Assembly (NCBI RefSeq): GCF_020071995.1
Contig: NZ_JABWTK010000009.1
Location: 1-64,000 of the forward strand
Reading direction: 5' to 3'
Origin: Planococcus chinensis
Lineage (GTDB): Bacteria > Bacillota > Bacilli > Bacillales_A > Planococcaceae
Length of the DNA stretch: 64,000 nt
Shown: in pieces, positions 17,220-25,273 of the stretch
Layout of the letters: the number at the start of each line of letters is the position of its first letter
Numbering within the stretch: the first letter of the stretch is position 1
Translations under genes and position numbers: made by a program
The notes under the pieces: model-generated
Told to the model about the DNA's origin: nothing
What the model saw: the letters and a program-made list of their open reading frames with translations, nothing else
Databases searched by the model: none

Positions 17220-17690
17220 TTATTTTAAAACTACTTGGTTGAAGAATTCTTCAATGTTTTCTTTCGGCTGTGAGCCAACCCAGCGCGCCACTTCTTCGCC
17301 ATTTTCGTAATGGATGAGTGTTGGTGTCGCTTCGATGAAATACTGCTGCCATCCTTGTTCATACTCTAACAGATTGTATTGCAGAACGTCTACACCCATA
17401 TCGTCAGCGACCGGCATCAAGACAGGTGTAGTTGCCTGGCAATGCGGGCAAGTCGGGCTGAAGAAATAAACGGTCGTCGGTTCGCCGCTGGCAATTTTTT
17501 CATCCAGTTCATCCGGCAGGACGATGTTCTGGTAATTCTCATCATCAAGCTGGTCGATCGTTGCCTGGTTTAAATCTTCAGTATCGTATGGGTTATTGGC
17601 AAGCTTGCTGTTGTTCGATTGATTGGTCAAAAAGATGATCAGGCCAAAAATCAATACAACGGCTGCACCAATAATGATCATTTTCTTCAT
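17220..17690 (-). CDS. Membrane-anchored thioredoxin-like protein (BdbD/BdbA-type)
   Basis: A 156-residue extracytoplasmic thiol oxidoreductase. Residues 3–22 form an uncleaved signal anchor; the rest is a thioredoxin fold with active site C81-P-H-C84 in FFSPTCPHCQ and cis-Pro in EATPTLIHY. CPHC is the DsbA-like, oxidising-type motif. It is encoded one base after the bdbC stop codon with GGAGGAAAAG as ribosome site, so the pair likely forms the disulfide-generating couple of the cell: this protein oxidises substrates and BdbC re-oxidises it with quinone. Smaller than typical BdbD (about 220), so it is closer to BdbA/TlpA-like forms. Confidence 0.85.
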   Translation of the reverse strand: MKKMIIIGAAVVLIFGLIIFLTNQSNNSKLANNPYDTEDLNQATIDQLDDENYQNIVLPDELDEKIASGEPTTVYFFSPTCPHCQATTPVLMPVADDMGVDVLQYNLLEYEQGWQQYFIEATPTLIHYENGEEVARWVGSQPKENIEEFFNQVVLK

Positions 17691-17691
17691 T

Positions 17692-18117
17692 TTACTTTTC
17701 CTCCTTCAAAGACTTCCACAGATAGATGCTCATGCCTGCGATCAAAACAAAAGCAGTCAGTGCTAAAAATGGAATGGTGATAAATCCGAGATAATTGATG
17801 TACTGCCCTGTACAAGGCACACGTCCGCATGCCGGAGCAGAATCGGACAAGAAGTCCAGTTTTTGGATGCCGTAATGGTAGAGCGAGATGCATCCGCCAA
17901 TCACTGAGAAGACCAGTGTGGTTAGTGCGATTTTAACATTTTTCTGAACATAGGCGATTCCGATGATGATTACGAGCGGGTACATGAATATCCGCTGAAT
18001 CCAGCATAATTCGCATGGTTCATATCCCCGGATTTCAGAAAAATACAGTGAACCCATAGTGGCAACAAGGGCCACTCCCCACATGGAAAGCAAAATATTC
18101 TCTTGGCGCTTCGACAT
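17692..18117 (-). CDS. bdbC: Disulfide oxidoreductase BdbC (DsbB family)
   Basis: A 141-residue four-helix membrane protein that passes electrons from extracytoplasmic thiol oxidases to quinones. Both redox pairs are present: C35-E-L-C38 (YEPCELCWIQR) and C97/C102 (APACGRVPC). Length matches Bacillus BdbC (about 138). The start is placed at MSKRQ, where GAGGT lies nine bases upstream; an upstream in-frame Met has no site. Translationally coupled to the thioredoxin-like gene. Divergent from the GNAT–nitrilase gene. Confidence 0.92.
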   Translation of the reverse strand: MSKRQENILLSMWGVALVATMGSLYFSEIRGYEPCELCWIQRIFMYPLVIIIGIAYVQKNVKIALTTLVFSVIGGCISLYHYGIQKLDFLSDSAPACGRVPCTGQYINYLGFITIPFLALTAFVLIAGMSIYLWKSLKEEK

Positions 18118-18248
18118 TGGCAGGTACCTCATTTCAAAATTTACTTCCTTAAAAGTATAATTCTTATCGATAGGCAAGTAAATTAATATTATCTTGGGCC
18201 GCTATCCTATATAATAAAGTTTGAAACTTTTGTGAAGGAGTGTCTGCA

Positions 18249-19793
18249 GTGCCAGAACAATTCGATTTGTCCGATTTTGAAAAAAGCATGGTTATCCGTG
18301 AGATGACTTATTCTGATATTGATGCCATCCTGGAAATGCAGCGCCTGTGTTTTCCAGGGATGGATCCTTGGAAAGAAGAACAATTACGCAGCCACTTAGG
18401 TGTTTTCCCGCAAGGCCAGCTTGTCGCTGAACTGGACGGCAAAGTCATCGGTTCGTGTTCGAGTTTATTAATCAACTTTGATGAGTATGATGACCGCCAT
18501 ACGTGGGACGATGTGACCGACGGAGGCTACATCACCAACCACAACCCCGACGGCTATAATATGTACGGGATTGAAGTAATGGTGCACCCGGATTATCGCC
18601 GGATGCAAGTAGGGCAGCGCCTGTACGAAGCGAGAAAAGAACTGGCGCGCGAGCTGAACTTGAAATCGATCATTCTTGGCGGGCGCATTCCGAATTACCA
18701 TAAACATGCGGATGAGATGTCGCCAAGAGAATATGTGGATGCAGTGTCGCGCCACAAAATTTACGATCCCGTTCTGACATTCCAATTGATGAACGGCTTC
18801 CAATTGATGCGCATCAATCCGAATTACTTGCAGGATGATTTGGCATCCGGCAAGTATGCTACGTTAATGGAATGGAATAACGTCGACTACAAACCGGTTT
18901 CCAAACGCCATTTCAAAACTAGCTTGCCGGTGCGGATCTGTGTGGTCCAATATTTGATGCGCGCAATCGAATCGTTTGATGATCTCGCGAACCAAGTGGA
19001 ATACTTTGTGGATGTAGCGTCAGACGCCCATTCCGATTTTGTGGTATTCCCTGAAATTTTCACGACTCAGTTGATGTCATTTTTGAATGAGCCATCTCCG
19101 AGCCAGGCAGTCCGCAAGTTGACGGAATACACGCCGCAGTATATTGAGTTGTTTACAGATCTTGCCGTGCGCTACAATGTCAACATTATCGGCGGATCGC
19201 ATTTTGTAAAAGAAGAAGACGACGAAATCTACAACATTGCGTATTTGTTCCGCCGCGATGGCTCGATCGACAAGCAGTACAAAATCCACATCACACCGAA
19301 CGAACGGAAATGGTGGGGGATTTCAGCAGGGGATTCGGTACGCGTATTTGATACGGATTGCGGGAAAATCGCCATCCAGATCTGCTACGATATCGAATTC
19401 CCGGAACTGGCGCGCATTGCGACCGATATGGGTGCGAACATCATCTTCTCTCCATTCTGTACCGAAGACCGCCAAGGCTATCTTCGCGTGCGTTACTGTG
19501 CACAGGCGCGTGCAGTGGAAAACCAGATTTACACGGTTATTTCCGGAACTGTCGGCAACTTGCCGCAAACGGAAAACATGGACATCCAATACGCCCAGTC
19601 CGGCATTTTTGCGCCATCTGATTTTGAATTTGCCCGTGACGGCATTGTGGGTGAAACCAATGCCAACCTGGAAATGGTGCTGATCGGGGATGTCGATCTT
19701 GAAATCCTACGGCGCCAGCGTCAAAACGGTACCGTCAAGCAGCTGAAAGACCGCCGCCATGACGTATACAGCATCAATTACAAAAAAGATTGA
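18249..19793 (+). CDS. GNAT acetyltransferase–nitrilase fusion protein
   Basis: A 514-residue two-domain protein. Residues 15–200 are a GNAT N-acetyltransferase domain (VHPDYRRMQVGQRLYEAR is the acetyl-CoA pyrophosphate loop). Residues 225–505 are a carbon–nitrogen hydrolase with the Glu–Lys–Cys triad visible in FPEIFTT, YKIHITPNE and QICYDIEFPE. This fusion is a known conserved family in Bacillales and others, with no agreed substrate; amide hydrolysis coupled to N-acetylation is inferred. The start is GTG with GAAGGAG eight bases before it. Monocistronic with terminator. Confidence 0.88.
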   Translation: MPEQFDLSDFEKSMVIREMTYSDIDAILEMQRLCFPGMDPWKEEQLRSHLGVFPQGQLVAELDGKVIGSCSSLLINFDEYDDRHTWDDVTDGGYITNHNPDGYNMYGIEVMVHPDYRRMQVGQRLYEARKELARELNLKSIILGGRIPNYHKHADEMSPREYVDAVSRHKIYDPVLTFQLMNGFQLMRINPNYLQDDLASGKYATLMEWNNVDYKPVSKRHFKTSLPVRICVVQYLMRAIESFDDLANQVEYFVDVASDAHSDFVVFPEIFTTQLMSFLNEPSPSQAVRKLTEYTPQYIELFTDLAVRYNVNIIGGSHFVKEEDDEIYNIAYLFRRDGSIDKQYKIHITPNERKWWGISAGDSVRVFDTDCGKIAIQICYDIEFPELARIATDMGANIIFSPFCTEDRQGYLRVRYCAQARAVENQIYTVISGTVGNLPQTENMDIQYAQSGIFAPSDFEFARDGIVGETNANLEMVLIGDVDLEILRRQRQNGTVKQLKDRRHDVYSINYKKD

Positions 19794-19801
19794 TTTACAG
19801 G

Positions 19802-19829
19802 CCGCTTCTATAAAAGGAAGCGGTTTTTA
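19802..19829 (+). terminator. Terminator of the GNAT–nitrilase gene
   Basis: Stem CCGCTTC/GAAGCGG with TTTTT. Confidence 0.85.
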
Positions 19830-19870
19830 TTTGATTTTTTTGGTAAACTAAGTGATATGGAGGGATGTAT

Positions 19871-21571
19871 ATGACATGGAAAGAACGTATCAAACGATGG
19901 TTGGAACATGACAATCTCGATGAAAACACAAAACAGAGTTTGATTCTGCTTCAAGAAGACGAGAAGTTGGCGGAAGACGCATTTTATCAAGATTTGGTGT
20001 TTGGTACAGGCGGAATGCGCGGGGAAATCGGACCGGGCACAAACCGCATGAATGTCTACACAGTCCGCAAAGCTTCACAAGGTATTGCCGACTATATTAA
20101 AGAAAACGGTGAAGAAGCTATGGCCCGCGGCATGGTGATTGCTTACGATAGCCGTCGCATGTCCCCGGAGTTTGCGCTTGAAGCTGCCCGCACCTTTGCG
20201 GCAAACGGCATCCACACGTATTTGTACAGCGGACCCCGGACGACTCCGCAATTGTCGTTCAGTGTGCGTTATTTGAATGCTTTCATGGGGATTGTCATTA
20301 CAGCAAGCCACAACCCGCCGGAATACAACGGCTATAAAGTTTACGGCGAAGACGGCGCCCAGTTGAATCTGGAAGATGCGGACCGCGTGATCGACTATGT
20401 CAGCCGGGTGGAAGATGAACTGAATATCGTCAACAATCAGTACGAAGAAAGCTTGTTGGTTAAAATCGATGAAAAAATGGACCAGGCGTATATTACGAAC
20501 GCTTTGACGGTGCAGGAGCAATCGGCTTCCCCGATTTCTGCTGTATTTACACCGCTTCACGGCGCTTCGGGCGCTACGGTCAAACGGCTGCTGGAAACAG
20601 CAGGCTATGACGGCATCACCTACGTCCAAGAACAAATGGAACCGGACGGTGAGTTTCCGACAGTCAAATCGCCGAATCCTGAAGAAGCATCGGCTTTTGA
20701 AATGGCCCAGGTTTATGGCAAAGAAAATGGAGCAGACCTGCTGATTGCGGTGGATCCCGACGGCGACCGTGTCGGCATTGCGGTTTGGAGCGGCAGCCAT
20801 TATGAACTGCTGTCCGGCAACCAAACCGGCGCGATTCTGATTGAGTATGTGCTGCGCCAAAAGCAGAAAAAAGGAACGCTTCCTGGTAATGGCCGCATTT
20901 TCAAAACGATTGTGACTTCTGAATTTGGGCGCGTCATTGCTGATTCGTACGGTGTTGACTGTGTCGATGTATTGACCGGCTTTAAATTCATCGGCGAAAA
21001 ATTGAAAGAAAACGATGCCAAGAAAGAATTCGAGTTTTTATTCGGCTATGAAGAAAGCTACGGCTACTTGATCCGTGATTTTGCACGGGACAAAGATGCT
21101 GTGCAGGCCGTGTTGCTGCTCGTAGAAGCCGCTGCTTATTACAAAACGCAAGGCCAAAGCTTGCATGATGTGCTCGTCGATTTATACGGCCGTTTTGGCT
21201 GGTACCGGGAAGCGCTTGTTTCGGTGACGAAAAAAGGCGTGGATGGTGCACGTGAAATCCAAAGCTTGCTTGCGGGTATGCGCGAGGAACCGCTCAAAGC
21301 GATTGCTGGCATCCCGGTCGTTTCGATTGAAGATTATGAAACGCAAAAACGGGTGTTTGTGGACATGAATACCGATGAAAAAATCGAATTGCCGCAAGCG
21401 AACGTCATCAAGTATTTCCTGAAAGATGGGTCGTGGGTGTGCCTGCGCCCGAGCGGCACGGAGCCGAAAGTGAAATATTATTTCGGGGTCTTCGCCGATA
21501 CGGAACAGGAAAGCGACGAGAAACTGGAACTGATCAAAGAATCGTTCCTGGATGAAATGAACAGAAGATGA
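19871..21571 (+). CDS. pgcA: Phosphoglucomutase (alpha-D-phosphohexomutase family)
   Basis: A 566-residue enzyme interconverting glucose-6-phosphate and glucose-1-phosphate, linking glycolysis with UDP-glucose for teichoic acid, glycolipid and glycogen synthesis. The phosphoserine loop TASHNPP has Ser146; the magnesium loop DPDGDR is at 295–300; the sugar-binding GYEESYGY and C-terminal phosphate loop RPSGTEPKVKYY are present. Length agrees with Bacillus PgcA (about 581). The second ATG is chosen because GGAGGG directly abuts the first. Own terminator. Mannose/glucosamine specificity is less likely at this length. Confidence 0.92.
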   Translation: MTWKERIKRWLEHDNLDENTKQSLILLQEDEKLAEDAFYQDLVFGTGGMRGEIGPGTNRMNVYTVRKASQGIADYIKENGEEAMARGMVIAYDSRRMSPEFALEAARTFAANGIHTYLYSGPRTTPQLSFSVRYLNAFMGIVITASHNPPEYNGYKVYGEDGAQLNLEDADRVIDYVSRVEDELNIVNNQYEESLLVKIDEKMDQAYITNALTVQEQSASPISAVFTPLHGASGATVKRLLETAGYDGITYVQEQMEPDGEFPTVKSPNPEEASAFEMAQVYGKENGADLLIAVDPDGDRVGIAVWSGSHYELLSGNQTGAILIEYVLRQKQKKGTLPGNGRIFKTIVTSEFGRVIADSYGVDCVDVLTGFKFIGEKLKENDAKKEFEFLFGYEESYGYLIRDFARDKDAVQAVLLLVEAAAYYKTQGQSLHDVLVDLYGRFGWYREALVSVTKKGVDGAREIQSLLAGMREEPLKAIAGIPVVSIEDYETQKRVFVDMNTDEKIELPQANVIKYFLKDGSWVCLRPSGTEPKVKYYFGVFADTEQESDEKLELIKESFLDEMNRR

Positions 21572-21573
21572 CA

Positions 21574-21598
21574 AAAGCTCCCTTTAGAGGGAGCTTTT
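21574..21598 (+). terminator. Terminator of pgcA
   Basis: Perfect AAAGCTCCCT/AGGGAGCTTT hairpin with TTTTT, beginning three bases after the stop codon. Confidence 0.88.
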
Positions 21599-21671
21599 TC
21601 ATTCAAAAGGACGAGGCAAAAGCCGAATAAAAACGTGTAAAGTAGAACTAATGGTGATGGGAGGAACATAA

Positions 21672-22787
21672 ATGGTATTGGATGAACATTCCAACGTGAT
21701 TTTGTTGAAGGAAATTGCGGAATTGCTGAATGAGGAAACAGATATGGACCGGATGCTGGAAGGGGCCATCTGGAAATTGTTGAACGGCTCCAATTTTGAA
21801 ACCGCCTGGATCTTTTTCATCGACGAAAAAGGCAAGCATAAATTAGTCGCCCATGCGAATTTGCCGGAAGCTTTAAAAGCGAACGGCTGCCGGCATCTCC
21901 AAAAGGGCGGCTGCTGGTGCGTCAAACGGTATCACGACGGCGATTTGAAAAAAGCATCCAATATCATTGCCTGCCAGCGGATTGAAAATGCCCGGCCGAC
22001 AAAAGCAGGGGATTCCGGAGGCATCACCCATCATGCGACGGTTCCGCTGCAATCGGGTACAGAGAAATTCGGTTTGTTGAATATAGCCGCCCCGGAAAGA
22101 ACGGGGTTTTCAACAGATGAATTGGCGCTGCTCGAATCCGTGGCGTTTCAAATCGGTTCGGCAATCAAACGCATTGTGTTGACCAAACAGGAACAGGAAC
22201 TGGCGCTTGTAAAAGAACGCAACCGTTTGGCGCGGGACTTGCATGATTCGGTCAATCAGCTGCTGTTTTCAGTTACGCTTACCGCAAGAGGCGGCAGTGA
22301 AATGTCTGCAGATCCGGAAGTACAAGAAACATTCCGGGACATCCAGCATTTAACCCAGGAAGCGTTGAATGAAATGCGTGCGCTTATTTGGCAGCTGCGG
22401 CCGAAAGGGCTGGAGAGCGGGTTGCTGGAAGCCATCAAGGGCTACGCCGAAATGCTCGGTTTGACGACGGAAGTGAAAGTGACAGGCGTCATTCAATTGC
22501 CTTCACGCGCCGAAGAAACACTGTTCCGTATTGCCCAGGAAGCCTTGAATAACATCCGGAAGCATGCAGGTGTCAACAAAGTCGAGTTGTTCATGTCGGT
22601 CACTTCTTCGGATGTCCTTTTGGTCATCAAAGACGAAGGCCGGGGATTTTTGCTGGACGAACGGCTCTACATACCGTCCATCGGCATCCAGAGCATGCGG
22701 GAACGGGCGCAGGCAGAAGGCGGAACTGTCGACTGGTCGAGTGAAATCGGAAAAGGAACGGAAATTCTTGTTCGAATACCGTATTAA
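21672..22787 (+). CDS. NarL-type sensor histidine kinase with Cys-containing GAF domain (AirS/YhcY-like)
   Basis: A 371-residue cytosolic kinase. Residues 15–170 form a GAF domain with four cysteines, C73-X7-C81-X-C83-X17-C101. This arrangement recalls AirS of Staphylococcus aureus, whose GAF cysteines hold an oxygen/redox-sensitive [2Fe-2S] cluster. Residues 180–260 are HisKA_3 with phospho-acceptor His191 in RDLHDSVNQ, and 270–371 the ATPase domain (NNIRKHAG, DEGRGF, GIQSMRERA). No membrane segment. Co-transcribed with the response regulator 16 bp downstream. Cluster binding is inferred by analogy. Confidence 0.87.
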   Translation: MVLDEHSNVILLKEIAELLNEETDMDRMLEGAIWKLLNGSNFETAWIFFIDEKGKHKLVAHANLPEALKANGCRHLQKGGCWCVKRYHDGDLKKASNIIACQRIENARPTKAGDSGGITHHATVPLQSGTEKFGLLNIAAPERTGFSTDELALLESVAFQIGSAIKRIVLTKQEQELALVKERNRLARDLHDSVNQLLFSVTLTARGGSEMSADPEVQETFRDIQHLTQEALNEMRALIWQLRPKGLESGLLEAIKGYAEMLGLTTEVKVTGVIQLPSRAEETLFRIAQEALNNIRKHAGVNKVELFMSVTSSDVLLVIKDEGRGFLLDERLYIPSIGIQSMRERAQAEGGTVDWSSEIGKGTEILVRIPY

Positions 22788-22803
22788 ATAAGGAGTGATA
22801 GGC

Positions 22804-23436
22804 ATGGTGAAAGTACTGATTGCCGACGATCATCATGTGGTTCGGCGCGGCTTGCTGTTTTTTCTGAAGACGCAAAAAGACATTGAAGTTGTCGGAGAAG
22901 CGGTAAACGGCAAAGAAGCGGTGGAAATGGCCGGTAAACTACGGCCGGATATCGTCTTGATGGATTTGGTGATGCCGGTCATGGATGGCATTGAAGCGAC
23001 CCGCGAAATCAAAGAACTATATCCGGAAATCATCGTCTTGATGCTGACCAGTTTCTCGGACCGCGACCATGTGGTGCCAGCGATGGAAGCGGGGGCAGCC
23101 GGCTACCAATTAAAAGACATTGAACCGGATGAACTCGTGGCATCGCTCCGGAGTTTGATGCGCGGCGAAAATACCGTGCATCCGAAAGCGAATTCGGAAT
23201 TGTTGAAAGGGCCGGCTGAACCGGCGCCGCACACAGTGAATCTCTTAACTCCGCGCGAGAAGGAAGTATTGGCGGAGCTGACAAAAGGCAAAAGCAACCG
23301 TGAAATTGCCTCGGCTTTATTTGTCACCGAAAAAACGGTGAAGACGCATATTTCCAATATTTTTACCAAGCTGGAAGTGCAAGACCGTACGCAAGCAGCA
23401 CTTTATGCGGTCAAGCACGGCTTGACTGAAGCTTGA
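22804..23436 (+). CDS. NarL/FixJ-family response regulator (AirR/YhcZ-like)
   Basis: A 210-residue DNA-binding regulator: receiver domain residues 1–120 with phospho-acceptor Asp54 (VLMDLVMP) and acidic pair D8/D9, then a LuxR-type helix-turn-helix at about 145–205 (LTPREKEVLAELTKGKSNREIASALFVTEKTVKTHISNI). AAGGAG lies eight bases before ATG; an upstream alternative Met is disfavoured. Partner of the adjacent kinase; targets probably include respiration or redox genes if the AirSR analogy holds. Confidence 0.9.
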   Translation: MVKVLIADDHHVVRRGLLFFLKTQKDIEVVGEAVNGKEAVEMAGKLRPDIVLMDLVMPVMDGIEATREIKELYPEIIVLMLTSFSDRDHVVPAMEAGAAGYQLKDIEPDELVASLRSLMRGENTVHPKANSELLKGPAEPAPHTVNLLTPREKEVLAELTKGKSNREIASALFVTEKTVKTHISNIFTKLEVQDRTQAALYAVKHGLTEA

Positions 23437-23443
23437 AAACCAA

Positions 23444-23485
23444 AAAGCAGGCACCTACAAAAATTCGTAGGCGCCTGCTTTTATT
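23444..23485. terminator. Bidirectional terminator
   Basis: Long hairpin AAAGCAGGC-CCTAC … GTAGG-GCCTGCTTT with one internal mismatch, A-run and T-run flanks, between the response regulator and rsgA-like genes. Confidence 0.87.
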
Positions 23486-23492
23486 AGTTCTT

Positions 23493-24548
23493 TTATCGTT
23501 TCTTGACCGGCCGTTTTCTGGAATCTTTCGTGATTTGCTTCCATTTGCTGCGCTCTGCTTTTTGGGCAGCCGCATCGCTTTTTCGTTCCATATGCGCCAG
23601 TTCACGTTTCAGTTTCAAATAACTTCTGTAACGGTCCGCCTGCAATTCGCCTGTCAAAAGCGCTTCCTGGACACGGCAGCCTGGTTCGTTGCCGTGACGG
23701 CAATCCCGGAACCGGCATTCATCGGCAAGTTGTTCGACGTCGGAAAAGCCGCTTTCGATGCCTTCTTCGTAATCGCCGAGCTGGAATTCGCGCATGCCCG
23801 GTGTGTCGATCAACAAGCCGCCGCCAGGCAACCGGACCAGCTCCCGGTGCGTAGTTGTATGGCGGCCTTTGCTGTCGTCTTCCCGGATGTCCTGCACACC
23901 CATCAGTTGACTGCCGGACAACGCATTGATGAGCGATGATTTCCCGACGCCGGATGAACCGAGAAGTGCTCCGGTCTTATTCGGCGTAAGCAGGTTCTGC
24001 AAGTTCTCAATGCCTTCACCGGTAACGCTCGATACCGGGTATACCGGCAAGCCGAAAGCAACCGATTCGACTTCCTGCAGAAAAGGCTCCAAATCTTCGC
24101 ATTGGTCGCTTTTCGTCAGCACAATCACCGGATTGGCTCCTGAATCCCAAGCGGCGATCAAGTAACGTTCCAGACGCCGGACGTTAAAATCGTGGTTCAG
24201 CGACATGACGAGAAAGACGTAGTCGACATTAACCGCGATCAATTGGATTTCGGAAGTATCGCCCGCTGCTTTTCGTGAAAATTGGGAAGAGCGGGGAAGC
24301 ACCTGGTGGATGATCCCTTTTTCTTCACCGGGCATCTGTTCGACCATGACCCAGTCGCCGACCGCAGGGAACTCACTGTGCAAATGCTCATGCCGGTATT
24401 TGCCGGAAAGTGTACTCAGCCATTCGCCGCTGTCTGTCACGACACGGTAGATATTTTTATGTTCCAAAGTGATGCGCCCCGGTATGCCGGCTGCGCCGAT
24501 TTTTTCTTGCCAAGCTGTATTCCAGCCGTATTGTTCAATTAAATTCAA
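23493..24548 (-). CDS. RsgA-type ribosome-associated circularly permuted GTPase (paralogue)
   Basis: A 351-residue protein with an N-terminal OB-like region, the permuted GTPase order G4 TKSD (145–148), P-loop GSSGVGKSS (197–205), G3 DTPG (248–251), and a C-terminal zinc site C278, C283, H285, C291. RsgA matures and checks the 30S subunit. The canonical Bacillus rsgA (about 298 aa) sits in the prpC–prkC operon; this one is longer and stands alone, so I take it as a second paralogue. TTG start with AGGAGG. Expression appears controlled by a leader ORF and terminator directly upstream. Confidence 0.85.
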   Translation of the reverse strand: MNLIEQYGWNTAWQEKIGAAGIPGRITLEHKNIYRVVTDSGEWLSTLSGKYRHEHLHSEFPAVGDWVMVEQMPGEEKGIIHQVLPRSSQFSRKAAGDTSEIQLIAVNVDYVFLVMSLNHDFNVRRLERYLIAAWDSGANPVIVLTKSDQCEDLEPFLQEVESVAFGLPVYPVSSVTGEGIENLQNLLTPNKTGALLGSSGVGKSSLINALSGSQLMGVQDIREDDSKGRHTTTHRELVRLPGGGLLIDTPGMREFQLGDYEEGIESGFSDVEQLADECRFRDCRHGNEPGCRVQEALLTGELQADRYRSYLKLKRELAHMERKSDAAAQKAERSKWKQITKDSRKRPVKKR

Positions 24549-24570
24549 TGTAAGTTCCTCCTAATTATGC

Positions 24571-24613
24571 AAAATAAAAAACCATGGATGCGCGCAAATC
24601 GCAATCCATGGTT
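24571..24613 (-). terminator. Leader terminator (attenuator) of the rsgA-like gene
   Basis: Perfect 10-bp stem: 24580–24589 pairs with 24604–24613 (AACCATGGAT and its complement). Read on the minus strand it is followed by a T-rich run, only about 20 bp before the rsgA-like ribosome binding site. It would stop transcription before the gene unless disrupted. Confidence 0.75.
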
Positions 24614-24681
24614 CCCGGGCATAATGGAAGAAGCGTATCGTCAGCGATACACAGAGCGGGACATTATGGATTGGATTTGCG
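24593..24681 (-). promoter_or_regulatory. Antiterminator pairing in the rsgA-like leader
   Basis: Bases 24666–24681 (inside the leader ORF, codons 8–13) are the reverse complement of 24593–24609 with one extra base. The latter is the loop plus promoter-proximal arm of the terminator. The two structures are mutually exclusive. Two further inverted repeats lie between: GTATCG/CGATAC (24635–24650) over the leader stop codon, and CATAATG/CATTATG (24620–24626 with 24662–24668). Confidence 0.65.
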
Positions 24682-24703
24682 TATTCAAAAATAAAATAGC
24701 CAT
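24641..24703 (-). CDS. 20-residue leader peptide of the rsgA-like gene
   Basis: A 20-codon ORF with GAAAGAGGTGAGG as ribosome site, beginning MAILFLN and ending SVYR. Translation of this ORF would place ribosomes over the antiterminator half at codons 8–13. There is no run of one amino acid, so control by a specific charged tRNA is less likely than a response to ribosome stalling or slow translation. Not recognised from any family. Confidence 0.6.
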   Translation of the reverse strand: MAILFLNTQIQSIMSRSVYR

Positions 24704-24734
24704 AATGCCTCACCTCTTTCTTCAAGTTACTCTA

Positions 24735-24763
24735 AAGATACTGCAGACCCAAAGAAGGGTCAA
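24735..24763 (-). promoter_or_regulatory. Promoter of the leader/rsgA-like unit
   Basis: On the minus strand: TTGACC (24758–24763), 17-bp spacer, TATCTT (24735–24740). Predicted start near 24728, about 25 nt before the leader start codon. Confidence 0.6.
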
Positions 24764-24890
24764 GGGTTTTTTGTCCGAAAATAGAAATTTATCCAATCAT
24801 TCAGGATTCTTGTTAGTTTCGATAGAGAAAAGGGAATAGAACAACAGAGTACCAACGACAGATTGGCGATTTTTTAAAGGAGGAATTCAA

Positions 24891-25106
24891 ATGGCAGAAA
24901 CGAAATGGTGGAAACTCGGAGCAGCGGCAGTCTTATCGGTAAGTATGCTGAGTGCTTGCGGCAGCGGCGATGGAGACGATGACAATATTGAAGTGGAAGA
25001 TCCGGCAACGGATGAAGATGAGCAGGATTCAGATATCGGCACGGATACGGAAGAAGAGTTGGAAGATGATACAAATGAAGAAAAACAGGACGGGGATGCC
25101 CCTTAA
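24891..25106 (+). CDS. Small acidic lipoprotein
   Basis: A 71-residue secreted lipoprotein: signal peptide with lipobox LSAC (Cys23 to be lipidated), then a very acidic tail of Asp/Glu with few hydrophobics, probably disordered and cation-binding. AAAGGAGG upstream. Similar short acidic lipoproteins are frequent in halotolerant Bacillales; no family function is known to me. Monocistronic, own terminator. Confidence 0.78.
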   Translation: MAETKWWKLGAAAVLSVSMLSACGSGDGDDDNIEVEDPATDEDEQDSDIGTDTEEELEDDTNEEKQDGDAP

Positions 25107-25117
25107 TAACCGTAAAG

Positions 25118-25141
25118 AGCCACAATTGTGTGGCTTTTTTT
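25118..25141 (+). terminator. Terminator of the lipoprotein gene
   Basis: AGCCACA/TGTGGCT with ATTG loop and a long T-run. Confidence 0.87.
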
Positions 25142-25201
25142 CATGCAAAAAAATTGTAGAGAAGAATAATAAAAACACAAACAGGGCTTGCTTTTATAAT
25201 T

Positions 25202-25215
25202 TGGAAGCGCTAACA
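25202..25215. promoter_or_regulatory. cre box (CcpA site) upstream of the acyl-CoA cluster
   Basis: TGGAAGCGCTAACA fits the consensus TGWAANCGNTNWCA at all but one position. It sits about 60 bp before the acyl-CoA dehydrogenase start, overlapping the likely promoter. This suggests carbon catabolite repression of the catabolic genes, as known for fatty-acid degradation in B. subtilis. Confidence 0.6.
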
Positions 25216-25235
25216 TTAAGTTAATATTCTGAACA

Positions 25236-25251
25236 TACCAACCGGTTAGTA
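25236..25251. promoter_or_regulatory. Palindromic operator-like site
   Basis: TACCAACCGGTTAGTA, a 16-bp palindrome with one mismatched pair, between the cre box and the ribosome binding site. TetR-family regulators of acyl-CoA catabolism use sites of this kind; no regulator gene is adjacent in this window. Confidence 0.45.
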
Positions 25252-25273
25252 CCAGAAAGGTGGAAAAAGGAAA

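Noticed and set aside
20075-20860. 261-codon ORF antisense to pgcA
   Set aside because: Codon-bias shadow; the plus-strand gene has all catalytic motifs.
24567-24839. 90-codon plus-strand ORF upstream of the lipoprotein gene
   Set aside because: It is antisense to the attenuator of the rsgA-like gene and has no ribosome binding site; the minus-strand leader explains the conserved-looking repeats.
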